Assembly: GCA_018343915.1 (NCBI GenBank)
Contig: JABRWF010000001.1
Span: 2,108,001 to 2,172,000, forward strand
From: Agroathelia rolfsii
Lineage: Eukaryota; Basidiomycota; Agaricomycetes; Amylocorticiales; Amylocorticiaceae
DNA: 64,000 nucleotides
Reading direction: 5' to 3'
Shown in pieces: positions 1 through 11,361 of the stretch. The translations under genes were made by a program, and so were the position numbers. The notes below the pieces were generated by a model. It was given only the letters and a program-made list of their open reading frames with translations. It had not been told where the DNA came from and made no database searches. The first letter of the stretch is position 1. Each line of letters begins with the position of its first letter.

Positions 1-29
1 TCGTGCTTACGACCAAGATCTCAGCCAAG

Positions 30-2421
30 ATGACCAGCCCCATGCCCGCCAACTCTATCCGCTCCCAGATCCAATGGAACTCGCAGCTGAGCACCGCCTC
101 GGCGCCTAGGGCCACCGAGGAGACCAAGTTCTTGCGCAAGGTAGGCATTGATCTCTCCCTGCTCTGCGATGTACTTTTTCTCTATGCTCATGGTGGAAAA
201 TGTTCATCGTTTTAGACCGCGATCATCGCAACCATCGGTATGATCTTAGAGTTGCTGGTGAACAGGCGGGCAGGAAATGCTTATCGTAATCATTCAAAGG
301 TCCCAAGACTAACACTGTCGAGAAGCTCGCTGCGCTCAGGAAGGCTGGTGTCAATGTTGGTGCGTAAAAAAAAAAACGCGATTGATCTGTCTCTCATCTG
401 GTTGCTAATCGCGAGATAACACAGTTCGCATGAACTTCTCCCATGGCTCGTACGAATACCACCAGAGTGTGATTGACAACACCAGGAAGATGGTTGCCGG
501 TACGAGCATTTCTTGATCTGCATGCTTGGTGGGACCGCTCACGTATTTTTTTTTTCTTCTTCTAGAGGATCCCAACGGCCGCCCTGTTGCCATTGCCCTC
601 GATAACGTGGGTGATAAGCGTCATTTTCCGTTTATTGCCTGCTGATCCGCTTTTTTACGTACACAGAAAGGCCCTGAGATCCGCACGGGTATCATGCGCA
701 ACGGCCAAGACGTCAGTTGATTACGGGTGATTTAGTGCTCGGAACAGGATACTGACATCGTTTACTCTCATAGATCCCCATCAAGGCTGGCCACGAGTTC
801 ACCATCACCACTGACCCCAAGCATCGCGAGATCTGCGACGACCAGGTTTTGTGGCTCGACTACGTATGTCTATAACTTGCCGCAGGAGATACAGACAAAA
901 GATTGATTTGATTTCTTCATAGACCAACTTCCCCAAGGTGACTGCTCCCGGCAAGCTCGTGTACATTGATGATGGTAAGGGATATGGAATACCTAACTCG
1001 GACATGGCTGAGCTGAAATCAAATTAGGTGTCCTCTCCCTCCTCGTCCTTTCCATTGACGGCGACACCGTGCGCGTCCGGGCCATCAACAACGGTACCCT
1101 CTCTTCCCACAAGGGTGTCAACCTGCCCAACACCCCCGTCGATCTCCCTGCTCTGTCCGAGAAGGACAAGGCTGACCTTCGCTTCGGTGTCAAGAACGGC
1201 GTCGACATGGTCTTCGCCTCGTTCATCCGTCGTGCTCAGGATGTCACGGATATCCGTGCCGTCCTTGGCCCCGAGGGCGCTAACATCAAGATCATCGTCA
1301 AGATTGAGAACGAGCAGGGCGTCGAGAACTTTGACGAGATCTTGGAGGCGACCGACGGTGTCATGGTGGCCCGTGGTGATCTCGGTATCGAGATTCCCGC
1401 CAGCCAGGTCTTCCTTGCTCAGAAGATGATGATTGCCAAGTGCAACAAGGCCGGAAAGCCTGTTATTGTTGCCACTCAGATGCTCGAGGTATGTGCTTAT
1501 CGTTGCATTCAAGTTTCATAGCGGTCAACTGACTATAACCCTAGTCCATGACGGTGATTTTATCTTGGTATATGCGTTGAGTGAATAAATGCCTTACGCT
1601 TTTGTTTGATAGTACAACCCTCGTCCCACTCGTGCTGAAGTCAGTGATGTCGCCAATGCTGTTCTCGATGGTGCCGACTGTGTCATGTTGTCCGGTGAGA
1701 CTGCCAAGGGTAACTACCCCGTCGAGGCTGGTATGTATATACATTTAGACTTGATGATCTGCAGAGGCTAACTCCGTTTGTCATAGTCCTGATGATGGCG
1801 GAGACCTGCTTGCTGGCCGAGTCTGCCATCTGCTACCCACCTTTGCTCGAGGATCTCCGAAACAGCCAAACCCACCCCACGCCCACTGCAGAGAGTGTTG
1901 CGATCGCTGCCGTGTCTGCTGCCATGGAGCAGGCCGCTGATGCTATCCTTGTTCTCTCCACCAGTGGCGAGACTGCTCGCCTGGTTTCCAAGTATCGCCC
2001 CAACGTCCCTATCATCACTGGTATGGTTGTATTCCCCATTTTTCTTGAAAGGATCTGTCTAAAGTGTCAATGTAGTTACCCGCAACGAGCAGACCGCCCG
2101 TCAGATCCACCTCCACCGTGGCGTTTATCCGTTCTGGTACCCTGAGCCTCGGGGCATTCCCGATCACCAGTGGCAGGCTGATGTGAGTTTCACTGATCGA
2201 TTTAACGGAGGTACTGAGCACTGATCATTTGCTGTATCCAGGTCGACAACCGCATCCGGTTTGGTCTGCGCAGCGCGCTCGCGCTCAACATCATCAAGCC
2301 CGGAGGTACCATTGTCGCTGTCCAAGGCTGGAAGGGCGGTCTTGGCCACACGAACACGCTCCGCATTCTATCTGTACCCACTGACGCAGCTGATCTGCAG
2401 CACTCTCCTCTGCACGGATGA
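30..2421 (+). CDS. PYK1: Pyruvate kinase
   Basis: Last step of glycolysis in the cytosol: phosphoenolpyruvate + ADP to pyruvate + ATP. Fourteen exons: 30-140, 216-237, 300-359, 425-499, 566-606, 667-711, 774-863, 923-974, 1028-1488, 1545-1553, 1613-1730, 1787-2020, 2076-2182, 2242-2421; 534 aa, the usual length for the family. Visible motifs: RMNFSHG in the N-terminal barrel, KGPEIRTG, the active-site segment IIVKIENEQ near residue 256, [12 protein letters not shown], and the C-terminal allosteric domain ending in SPLHG. The tenth exon is only 9 nt (Ser-Met-Thr), and the conserved order [14 protein letters not shown] supports it. The first ATG in frame lies 30 bases from the window edge. The frame stays open to the edge and a possible acceptor sits at about 22, so an upstream exon cannot be excluded. 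Product certain, exact N-terminus less so. Confidence 0.95.
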
Positions 2422-2803
2422 GCGATTTGAAAGAAATATTAGGCGAGGAAGAAGGAAGAAGAAGACACAAATCAAAACGTATATGGACTTGTTTTTCTTG
2501 TTACGGATAAGCGGCATGTTATCCAAAAATTACTATTTTCTTGTTGCAAAGCGAGACTGAGAGTATGACTGTTGTATTGATGTTGATAAACACTTGGAGT
2601 CGGAATAAGAACAAGTCCGACAGTAATGACGGAAGATGAGATCACCAATTATTGTGCGGAAGCTCGTGGGCAAAATAGCTCGCAGCAAGGCCAGCGGACC
2701 CAGTTCGTCTTCTCTTCATCCCTATCCCTACTATCCCTACTATCCCTAGTCCTATACTCCTCAGGCTCTGGTCAGCCTACTGCCTGGAGATTGCTCTCGG
2801 GCC
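2422..2803. other. Intergenic region PYK1 to glycosyltransferase A, with 9-bp tandem repeat
   Basis: Holds the pyruvate kinase 3' end and the promoter of the next gene. Three perfect copies of CTATCCCTA lie head to tail at 2722-2748, about 55 bp before the start codon at 2804. An open frame begins at 2626 but lacks family support and overlaps the real first exon in another frame. Confidence 0.6.
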
Positions 2804-5507
2804 ATGGCGTCCTCGATATACTTGCCCCAAAGGGGCCACTCGCCGGGCTTGCCAGTCCATACGGGCATGGGTCGGGACAAATTCCATCGTCATGTCCATT
2901 CCTCCTCTTGGACAGAGCAGATCTCGCTTCCCATCCCTGGCGTCCGAACACGCCGTCTACGCATCCTCGTCCCCAAGTTCGACCTGCTCTACCACCTTGC
3001 TGCTGTCCGTCTGGGGCACAGACGCGGACCTCTGATTCTGATACTTTGTGCTCTATTCTTGATCATCACTGGCTTCAGCTTCTCGAGGCAGCTATCCACG
3101 AACGAAACCCAATGGCCACGGCTTACGCCAGGAAACCCCTCAACGTTGGTGTTCCAACGCGAGGATATCAAGCGTATATGGCAATGGGAAGTGGAGAGTG
3201 GGCATTATCCAAGTCGAGTGCCAGGTAAGTTGTAATAACACATAGATTTATATATATATAAAGAAAAAGAAAAGAAAAAAATCCATTCCTCCTCTTCTCT
3301 CGCGCATTCTTTGTCTATTTCCTTTGTCCCTATATATATATATATATCCCAACTTAGGTTTCACAAGTCCCTGCCCAGGTTGAGCTCGCGGAGCCTATAC
3401 AAAATCCAGCACTCCCGCCTCTCAAGAGGTCCGCTGCGGGCGCTGGCCCGGCAGGCTTTTTATCATCATCATCATCGTCGTCATCTTGGCTAAAGTCAAC
3501 ACGCATCACGGACACGCACGCGACAGGCCGGAAACGCGTGTACTTGGATATTCAGAGTCGTACGAGGAACGTGGCCTATCCTCCCAGGCCTGTACCTGGC
3601 AGCATAGCAGATTTGGATATCGTTATGGAGCATTGCGATTTCGGTCGCCATAAGGTGTGTTGTGATCGCCGATGTGTTGCCGTTGCTGAGAATGTTTTGT
3701 CTGTAGTATGTTCGTGATTGTCTGGAAGTCCTTCGTCTGGGCGGTGGCCTCGATAATGGAGGACGTGTACGGAGAGGGAAGATGGACGAGTGGAAATACA
3801 TCTACGTAGAGGGTGAAACGGATGATATTGCCAACTCAAGCCTATCCCATTCTACCTCTCAACACATCTTTGCCAACAGTGCCTCCGCCGTTGAAAGCTC
3901 GCGTGACCCCAACGCCGGCCTCACTCGAAAGCGCAATACTGAATGGGAACCGCATCTCTCCCTACCGCATACTCGATCGTATCTACCACACTCAGCGCTT
4001 TCAGATCCTTGCGATGACGTTGATCATCCACGGATATTTCACATGTTCTGGACGGGTCCGTTCACGGACAAGCCCTATCTAGCCCTACTCTCCTTTTTGT
4101 ATACTCAAAATCTCGGTTTGCACGAGAAGGTGGGAAGCTCGCAAGTTTGCCATCCGCAGATTTGGCTTTGGATAAACCCTGGTCCTGCAGCCTCGGTGCC
4201 TAACCCGACGGCAATGCACGACATGTTTGATTCGCTGAAGGAGAGTCCATGGGCGGCGCCATTCCTGCATCCACGGTTCCATGATATCATCAAGTTCAAG
4301 TTGTGGAATACAACAGAACAATTGGATAGTGTACCGGAGCTCAAAGAGGAATGGAGGCTGTTTGAGAATTCGTTATTCAACTCTGACGGCCATGTCATCA
4401 ATCTACACGCCAAGGATCCAGAGCAGCTCACGACGGTCACGAGCAAAAGCAACCCCGATGGGGGGACGGACGAGGAGGCGGTTGTCGCTCGGCGCGTGGC
4501 GCCCACCAAGGAGTCGAAATCTGGCGCGGACGATATGCTCAGTCGTGCTGGCTCCAAGTCGTCGTCGACGTACGATCGCATGTCGGTCATTCTGTCGGAT
4601 ATGGCCCGGTTCATCGTGTGCCATCGCTATGGTGGTATCTATCTCGACGCGGACACAATCTTCCTACGTGACTGGGAGGAACTATGGGGCTGGAAAGGCG
4701 CATTCGCGTACCGATGGTCTCGATTGGAGAAATACAACACGGCCGTATTGAAGCTCAACAAGGGGTCGGCACTGGGCTCGTTCTTATTCCGGACCGCGTT
4801 GCGTAATGGTTTGGACTTCCATCCCATGAAGGTGTCGCGGTATACCAAAGATGCACACCTCGAAGAGCTTTTGTTGCGCCTGCCAGACGCCTTATTCGAT
4901 TCTGCTTGGTTGAACACAGAGTATTTTCAGCGTGAACGGCCACCACAGCCATATTTCAAAGAGTATGCATTTTTTTATTTATTTTTTTTTTTTATAAAAA
5001 AAAAAAAAACTGTTGACTGACATTACATGCTTAACGTGTGCGCCCTTGGCAGATTTGCCGACTTTTTTGATACCCCAACTCAGGACAGCGCGGCGCCGCA
5101 AGCGCTTGGCTTTGATGGTTTCTTCAAGGGAGCATATTCATATCATTTCCACAATTCCTGGTAAGATTTGGAGTTTTAATAAATCTAATGCACATGATTT
5201 ATATCTCTTGCACGCGTGCAGGTGGAAACCGTTTGATCCAGCGCGTAACTGGCCTGATCTGGGATCGCGGTTCGCTCAGGGAGAAAGAAAAGCGCGCGTG
5301 ATGGCATCCGCTACTGCTGCTACTGCCATTACGTCTGGTGGTAGTCGTGGCGGGCACCGAGTAGTCGAGGTTAACATGGATGAGGAAGAGGACTTGGTTT
5401 CTGACGATCGCCGAGATTTGGACTGGGCTACCGTGTTGAAGAGGACGTTTGAAAGCTATATTCGAGGCGAGCGCCCGAATATGTATGGTGAATGGCTAGA
5501 GTGGTGA
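2804..5507 (+). CDS. Membrane-anchored DXD-motif glycosyltransferase, tandem copy A
   Basis: Five exons: 2804-3224, 3368-3654, 3707-4962, 5053-5160, 5222-5507; 785 a​a. A single hydrophobic segment near residues 75-95 after a basic cytoplasmic tail suggests a type II Golgi or ER protein. The catalytic part carries RFIVCHRYGGIYLDADTIF near residues 535-555, the DXD sugar-nucleotide/metal site of the Gly_transf_sug (GT32-like, Och1-type) fold, followed by a tryptophan-rich stretch. The second exon encodes a serine run before the conserved GSIADLDIVM segment. The intron-2 acceptor at 3366-3367 was chosen because it restores alignment with copy B. All four introns match those of copy B in place and phase. 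Compared with B it has an acidic, basic and serine-rich insertion (about 4400-4570) and a longer tail before its NMYGEWLEW end. Acceptor and linkage are unknown. Confidence 0.85.
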
Positions 5508-5970
5508 TATATCTGTTGCATATCACTGTTGCTGTTGGGCTTGAAACTGTTCACGACCTTTATGATCATCTATTTTTTTTCTCCCCCTTATTCCTTACTG
5601 AGACCCCCTCACCCATATGCTTACAGTACACTACACCCAGTTTTTTTATCTATAGAGTCCGCATCATAGTACAAGTAATCTTCTACTACATTACCCTCTT
5701 TCACCGTGATATGACTTGTTTTTGTTGATTTGTTACGATGGTTTGTTAGAGAGTCCTGTTGCACGGATTTTTTTTTTTTGTGATCGATGACTTGGTGCCC
5801 CTGATAAATTGATTACCATTCCCATAACCACATAACAGAGCTCGATGATCGAGGACACAGTGCTCACAGGTCGTTTTGGTTCACAAACACTCCCAGACCC
5901 AAGTGGCCCTGCCATCAACAGCCCGGGCACTGCCTCGCATTTATTTATAAAAGTGACCATCGCTTGAACA
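5508..5970. promoter_or_regulatory. Intergenic region between the two tandem glycosyltransferases
   Basis: 463 bp holding the copy A 3' end (T-rich) and the copy B promoter. A TATA-like TTTATAAAAG lies at about 5944-5953, some 20 bp before the copy B start codon. No other element seen. Confidence 0.45.
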
Positions 5971-8486
5971 ATGGCGGAGTTGCCCGTAAGACGAACTCCA
6001 TTAGCGAGGTCTTCGACTTCGGTATACTCGCCAACACACGTTGGCTACCGTGGAGGTGACAACCCTGCTAGCACCAGCGCTAATTCATTGTTCAGTCTGC
6101 CGACGACTACTTTGACGCTCAACACAAATACGAACACGGACGAGGCATCTTACTACGATCCTGCCAGTGCCAGTGACCGCGACTTTAGTACTAGAGGCAG
6201 ACGATTCCGACCCCACCCCCCGCGTCGTCTCATGTCTTGGCGCATCTCTATCTCAAACCTGTTCTCTTCTGCAGACCGCCACCCGGCTAGACGGCTGCCT
6301 GAGTATGCTTACACACGTCTGGGCAATGCAGCAACGGTGACATCCTCAAGACGCAAGAAGCAGCTGCTGACCATCCTCTCATGTGGCCTCCTCGCCGTCG
6401 TCGTGTGGTTGTATGTCATGCCAGGACCGTACCCCGAATGGATGTTCTGGAGGTACCCCAACACACTCGTGTTTCAAAAACCGGAGCTGAGGCAGATTTG
6501 GCGGTGGGAGATTGAAAGTGGCCATTATCCCAGTCGGGCGCCCAGTGAGCTTTCGTTGCTTGCTTTATCTCTCCTCAGGGTAATTAGGTTGAATGACTGA
6601 TCTCCTATTGAATCTCATATAGTACCGACATATATCGGTTTCAACTCTCCCCCAAAGAACCCAACATTGAATGCATGGGAATACAGCCCACACGGAGACC
6701 CCAAAGGGCCTGTATTCACGGGCACGCTCCCTGAAGGCCCAGAGCGCAACTACCTTACTATACAACGGGACCATGATAGCATTTCTTACCCACCCCGGTT
6801 GCCGGCAGGCAGTATAGCTGATCTCGATGTGGTTATGGGTCATTGCGATTTCTCTCATCACAAGGTAGCTGTGTTCTTTTGTTATCCCAGCACATTTGCG
6901 AATAAAAACACGATCCATTTAGTACGTTCGTGATTGTCTGGAGGTCTTGCGTGTAGGTGCTGGACTGGATGGCAGTGTACGACTGCGTCAGAATGTGAGA
7001 GATTGGAGATATATCTACACGGAATCACCTAGCCAATCGCGACATTCTACGGCGGTGCCCGTTAAAATGAATGAGGATTCGGAGGAACAGCTAGGTATAA
7101 AGCTTCAAAGCAGAAGTTACGAGACGTTGGATCTACCGCCGATAGAAGCCTACCACGTCGCTGGCTCGCTTGAGGCCTCGTGCGATGACAATCCACGCAT
7201 CTTTCACATGTTCTGGGCTGGGCTGTTCACAGACAAGCCGTACATGGCACTGCTCTCCTGGCTGTATACTCAGGACACTGGTATCCATCTCCATCAGGGC
7301 GCATTTGAGAGTACTGTGTGTCGCCCCGTCATGTGGGTTTGGATTAACCCCGGGCCAGCGGCCGCCGTGCCCAACCCTACTGCCGAGTCGGAGATGTACG
7401 ACGAGCTCAATAAGAGCCCATGGTCACAGCCTTTCCTACACCCCCGCTTTGGAGACGTGATCAAGTTTAAGCTATGGAATACGACGGAGCAGCTCGATGG
7501 GATCCCGGAGCTGAAGGACGAATGGCGGAACATGCAGCAATATCTCTTCTCCTCCGAGGGTGTCATTTTTGACGTGAAGAAACAGAACGGTAGTCCGGAC
7601 GACATGGCGAACCGGACGGGATCTAAGTCGGCAACGAAGAAAGACAAGCTGTCGACGGTGTTGTCCGACATGGTGCGATTCGTGGCATGCCACCGGTACG
7701 GCGGGATATATATCGATGCGGATACTATCTTCCTCCGTGACTGGACGGAGCTCTGGGGCTGGCGCGGCGCGTTTGCATATCGTTGGTCGCGCCTAAATCG
7801 GTATAACACCGCTGTCCTGCACATGAACAAGGGCTCCGCGCTTGGGTCGTGGCTGTTCCGGACTGCGTTGCATAACAAGCTAGATTTCCATCCCATCACG
7901 ATAGGCAGATATCTGCGCGATGCACATATGGAGCATTTGCTGTTGAGGTTACCTTCGGCACTGTTTGATTCGGCTTGGCTGGTGTCTGAAAATTTGGAGT
8001 TGGATAGGCCACCACAGCCGTTGTTCCGAGAGTAAGTTTTTCAATTCCTTGAAGATTTGAGCCCCTTCTTTCGTGGGACGAATTGCTAATAGCGTGCTAC
8101 TAGTTTCGAAGAATTTTTTGATACCCCAGCGGCCGACGCCGCGGTACCCAATGCCTTGGGCTTTGATGGGTTTTTTAAGGGCGCGTATTCATACCATTTC
8201 CATAACTTCTGGTATGTGGCTTTCTTTCAGAAACGTATCAGCCCTTTATTTATGTATTGAAAATAGGTGGAAACCTACTGATCCGTCAAGAAACTGGCCT
8301 GACTTGGGCCAACGTTTTGCTGAAGGCGAGCGAATTGCACGCGCCGCAGTAGGTGTTGGTCCCCAAGGCTATCCTCCTGACAAGCAGGATCTGGCCTGGT
8401 CAAGTGTGCTGAAACGCACATTCGAGGCCTATATCCGTGGGGAAATACCTAATATGTATGGGGAATGGATCGCGTGGGATTCATGA
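5971..8486 (+). CDS. Membrane-anchored DXD-motif glycosyltransferase, tandem copy B
   Basis: Five exons: 5971-6544, 6623-6864, 6923-8031, 8104-8211, 8267-8486; 750 aa. Same architecture and same four intron positions as copy A 460 bp upstream: a variable N-terminal tail, one transmembrane segment (about residues 128-148), a segment GSIADLDVVMGHCDF, then RYGGIYIDADTIFLRDW with the DXD site near residue 534, and the shared ends GFDGFFKGAYSYHFHN and NMYGEW. The N-terminal tail before the membrane anchor is unrelated to that of A, while the lumenal domain is closely similar, so the copies keep the enzyme and vary the targeting end. Probably a Golgi mannosyl- or galactosyltransferase of the Gly_transf_sug family; sugar specificity cannot be read from sequence. 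Confidence 0.86.
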
Positions 8487-8827
8487 ACGGAAGGAGATTG
8501 ATCGAGGAATCCCTTATGTCGCCCCTCCCCCTAAAAGTCAAAAACGACACTGATGATCTTTTCACGCGCGATATATACTTTCACACACACACGACAAAAA
8601 AAGTTAGTTTACCGGTTTTCAGCTGTCAAGTTGCTTCATTCTCCCTACCATGTGTTTTGTTTTGTTTTTTTGCTGTCGACATCCATTCCATATCATCCAG
8701 CACGCACGACCACTATTAGCATTACTGCATAATTCGTCTTTTGTGTTTTCTCTTAGGGCTTGTTTCTTCTATATTCATCTACACTAGTTTTTACAATTTC
8801 TAACAGGATTCATGTTGTCTTTTTCCC
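8487..8827. terminator. Shared 3' region of two convergent genes
   Basis: 341 bp between the stops of glycosyltransferase B (+) and the epimerase (-). T-rich and A-rich stretches fit 3' ends on both strands. No open frame with support. Confidence 0.4.
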
Positions 8828-9985
8828 TCACTTTTGTGCCGCAATCTTTGCCTGAGCTGTGTCGACAGTCTCCTTGAGAATCTTGATGACACCCTCGGGA
8901 TCCGCCGCTCCGAAGATGGCACTACCAGCGACGATGACATTGCTCCCTGCGTCGGCGCAGACACCGATCGTGCTGGGGCCTACACCGCCGTCGACTTCAA
9001 TGTCCTTGTCTGGGAAGCGGGCGCGTAGTTCGGCGACCTTGGGCACACAGCGGTCGATGAATTTTTGTCCGCCCTTGCCTAAGTGAGGTTATTGATAGGG
9101 ATGATGTCATAGTCAAATCGATCAAATTAGCAGCAACAAAATATGGGTCTGCGCCTACCTGGGTAAACGGTCATGACGAGGAGCATGTCAGCTACGGCGG
9201 CGATCTCGTCTGTGATTGCTGCTGAAGGTGTGTCGGGCGAGATGGCAACGCCGGCCTTCATGTTACGCTTATGGATGGCGTCGATGAGGGAGATAGGATC
9301 AGCTACGAGGGTTCATCGTGTACGTTGCATACATGCAAACGACAAAGCGCCTGATTAGAAAATAGAATCGCAGCAGCGGCAGCACGGAGAAATTGCAGCG
9401 TACAGGTTGCCTCGAGGTGGAAGCAGTACAATGCACCGCCTGCATCGGCGATGTCATTCACCCACTGAACTCGGACAATGTGCCGAATCAAGTTAGTTTT
9501 GAAATGGGTGGGATGTATTTGTGATCGAGATGGCTCGCCTTTTCGGGCTGTGCGACCATCATATGGCAGTCCATAAAGATTCCCGGGACGCCTTTGTGTA
9601 CGCAGGTAAGGATGGGCGCGCCTGAGTTGATGATGATGATGCATGGATGTACTTTTGATCAACCCCCATTTCTCTGAGATGTATGAGAGAGACTTACCCA
9701 TGGTGATGTTGGGGACAAAGTGGCTGATGATAGTATCGCGCTTGGAGTTAGTATGTGATACTTGCTTTTTTTTTCTTTGTAAAATATAACCCTACCCATC
9801 CATGACATCTACGAGGGAATAACAACATGATCTCGTGTAAGATTACAAGACATTTAGATCTGGTTCAAGAGATGCTTGCCCATATGCAGCCACTCAGCAC
9901 CGCCTTTTATCATGCGCTTGCATTCCGCAGTAAGCTGACCAAAGTCGGATGCAAGAACTGAAGGGGAGATAATCGCGCGAGGCAT
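8828..9985 (-). CDS. RPE1: Ribulose-phosphate 3-epimerase
   Basis: Pentose phosphate pathway: interconverts D-ribulose 5-phosphate and D-xylulose 5-phosphate in the cytosol. Seven exons on the minus strand, in coding order: 9985-9880, 9808-9796, 9723-9698, 9621-9539, 9464-9404, 9302-9159, 9078-8828; 227 aa, the normal family length. Visible: [15 protein letters not shown] at the N-terminus, [17 protein letters not shown] with metal-binding His and Asp, [25 protein letters not shown] and the phosphate-binding VDGGVGPST. Exons 2 and 3 are only 13 and 26 nt. Introns 1 and 4 begin with GC (GCAAGC at 9879-9874 and GCGAGC at 9538-9533) and no GT is available in the required phase, so both are GC-AG introns. 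Converges with glycosyltransferase B and diverges from the small secreted protein. Confidence 0.93.
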
Positions 9986-10319
9986 GTTTGTCCGAGTTGA
10001 TGATGAAACTGTTTCAAGTTGGAGAAGCCGATTTGAATAGTTAGGATAATGATGATGGTAGTGGGAAGTCGGAACGCCACCCCAGCCACCTTCGGATCAA
10101 GAAGGCATCAAGACATCTGATCTCCTAAGATCCGACGGTGTGGGGTCCTGTCGTGACGTGTGACGTCTTATGGGCGGTGTACCGACCATTGGCAAACTGC
10201 GAGTGCGCAGCCGACATTGCCTCGCTGTCTACCTGATCCCGGGTGCATATATATACTTCCATACACCGACCCTACAGTACTGAAACATAGTCACTCATAA
10301 CTCTATTCCTCCCTTCAAC
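9986..10319. promoter_or_regulatory. Divergent promoter region, RPE1 / small secreted protein
   Basis: 334 bp between two start codons on opposite strands. CATATATATA at 10246-10255 lies about 65-75 bp before the rightward start codon and is a plausible TATA element for that gene. No obvious TATA on the RPE1 side. Confidence 0.5.
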
Positions 10320-11032
10320 ATGCACGCTAAAGCCGTTTTCTGCTCTGCTCTGCTTGCCTTTGCTGGCTCTGCCTCTGCCTCTGCGTACCGTCGTCAAGAC
10401 GGTGAGGATATTTTTATGATTGTTCAGAAGCTATACACACAACTCATTCTCTTCTTTTCTTCTTCTTCCTCTTGTCTGTAGTGGGGTCTGATATCGACAG
10501 CCTCACGTCTGCAGCCGGTTCCATTTTCTCAGATGCTACATCTAGAGGTACGAATATCATTCATTCTTGCATTATTATTTTGGGTACTGACTTGATTTCT
10601 CACCTTGCAATGAACAGCTGTGTCGGCATACAGTCAGGCCACGGCCGGTGCTGTCAGCCTTGCCAGCGATGCGACCAGCTTCGCTGCTGGCGTTTTTACT
10701 ACTGTCACTTGTATGTGTCCCCCCCGGTTTCAAATACATCTTTTATGGCTCCAACTCATGATCAAAACTTAACTTTCTTAGCCGCCGCTGGTTCGCTAGA
10801 AACCGTCGTTACTTCAAAGGGTGGGCAAGCCATCACTCTCGCAGGTAGTGCGGCCGGAGACGTTACATCGTTTGCCGGCTCGCAGTACACCGTAGTCAAG
10901 TCTGCTGCTGCATCTGCAACCTCTGCCGCAGGCTCCTCAGCTGCTCAGAACGCTAGATTATCGCCCTCAACCCTATCAGGCCTCGTGCTTGCAGTTGGAG
11001 GTGTTGTCTTGGGTGCTTACATCACGGTTTAA
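10320..11032 (+). CDS. Small secreted Ser/Ala-rich protein, probably GPI-anchored
   Basis: Four exons: 10320-10401, 10482-10547, 10618-10710, 10782-11032; 163 aa. The N-terminus is a clear signal peptide (hydrophobic run to about residue 20, ASASA then YRRQD). The mature part is rich in Ala, Ser, Thr, Gly and Val with repeating DATS / TSAAGS-like motifs and no cysteine framework. The C-terminus is a hydrophobic tail (SGLVLAVGGVVLGAYITV) preceded by small residues, as in GPI-anchor signals. Two introns are phase 1 within the low-complexity region. No enzyme motif is visible; a cell-wall or surface protein is the likely role, but the family is not recognised. Confidence 0.72.
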
Positions 11033-11361
11033 TGGCGCCCAGGCGCCTTCATTATGTTGAAGGCAAAATACCCCCCCTCATATAAACCTTATTTAATTAT
11101 TTGTGCTGCGGACATTTTGATATCCCATTTTTGTCCTTCGCTTTCACAGTTTCTTTACTTTGGAAGATGGTTTGTCTTACTCACACAACTTACTTTCCTT
11201 AAATATCTATGATAATTTCTTTGGATTATCAACTGATTCTTTTCTCAATACAACGCATCTATTGATCACACAACTTGATACTGCGTCAACCCACGGGATG
11301 GAAAATGAAACGAATGTGTCTAAACGTGTTTTAATTGCATCATCTAGCCATATGACAGCAT
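11033..11361. other. Convergent 3' region
   Basis: 329 bp, AT-rich, between the stop of the small secreted protein (+) and that of COX6A (-). An open frame of 76 codons at 11160-11390 has no recognisable features and overlaps the COX6A last exon on the other strand. Nothing else seen. Confidence 0.4.

Noticed and set aside
1024..1512. 162-codon open frame antisense to the large pyruvate kinase exon
   Set aside because: It mirrors a GC-rich coding exon and has no domain, start context or splice support; it is a codon-bias shadow.
2626..3228. 200-codon frame overlapping glycosyltransferase A exon 1
   Set aside because: The other frame at 2804 gives the membrane anchor and the LVFQ-IW-WEVESGHYPSR segment shared with copy B.
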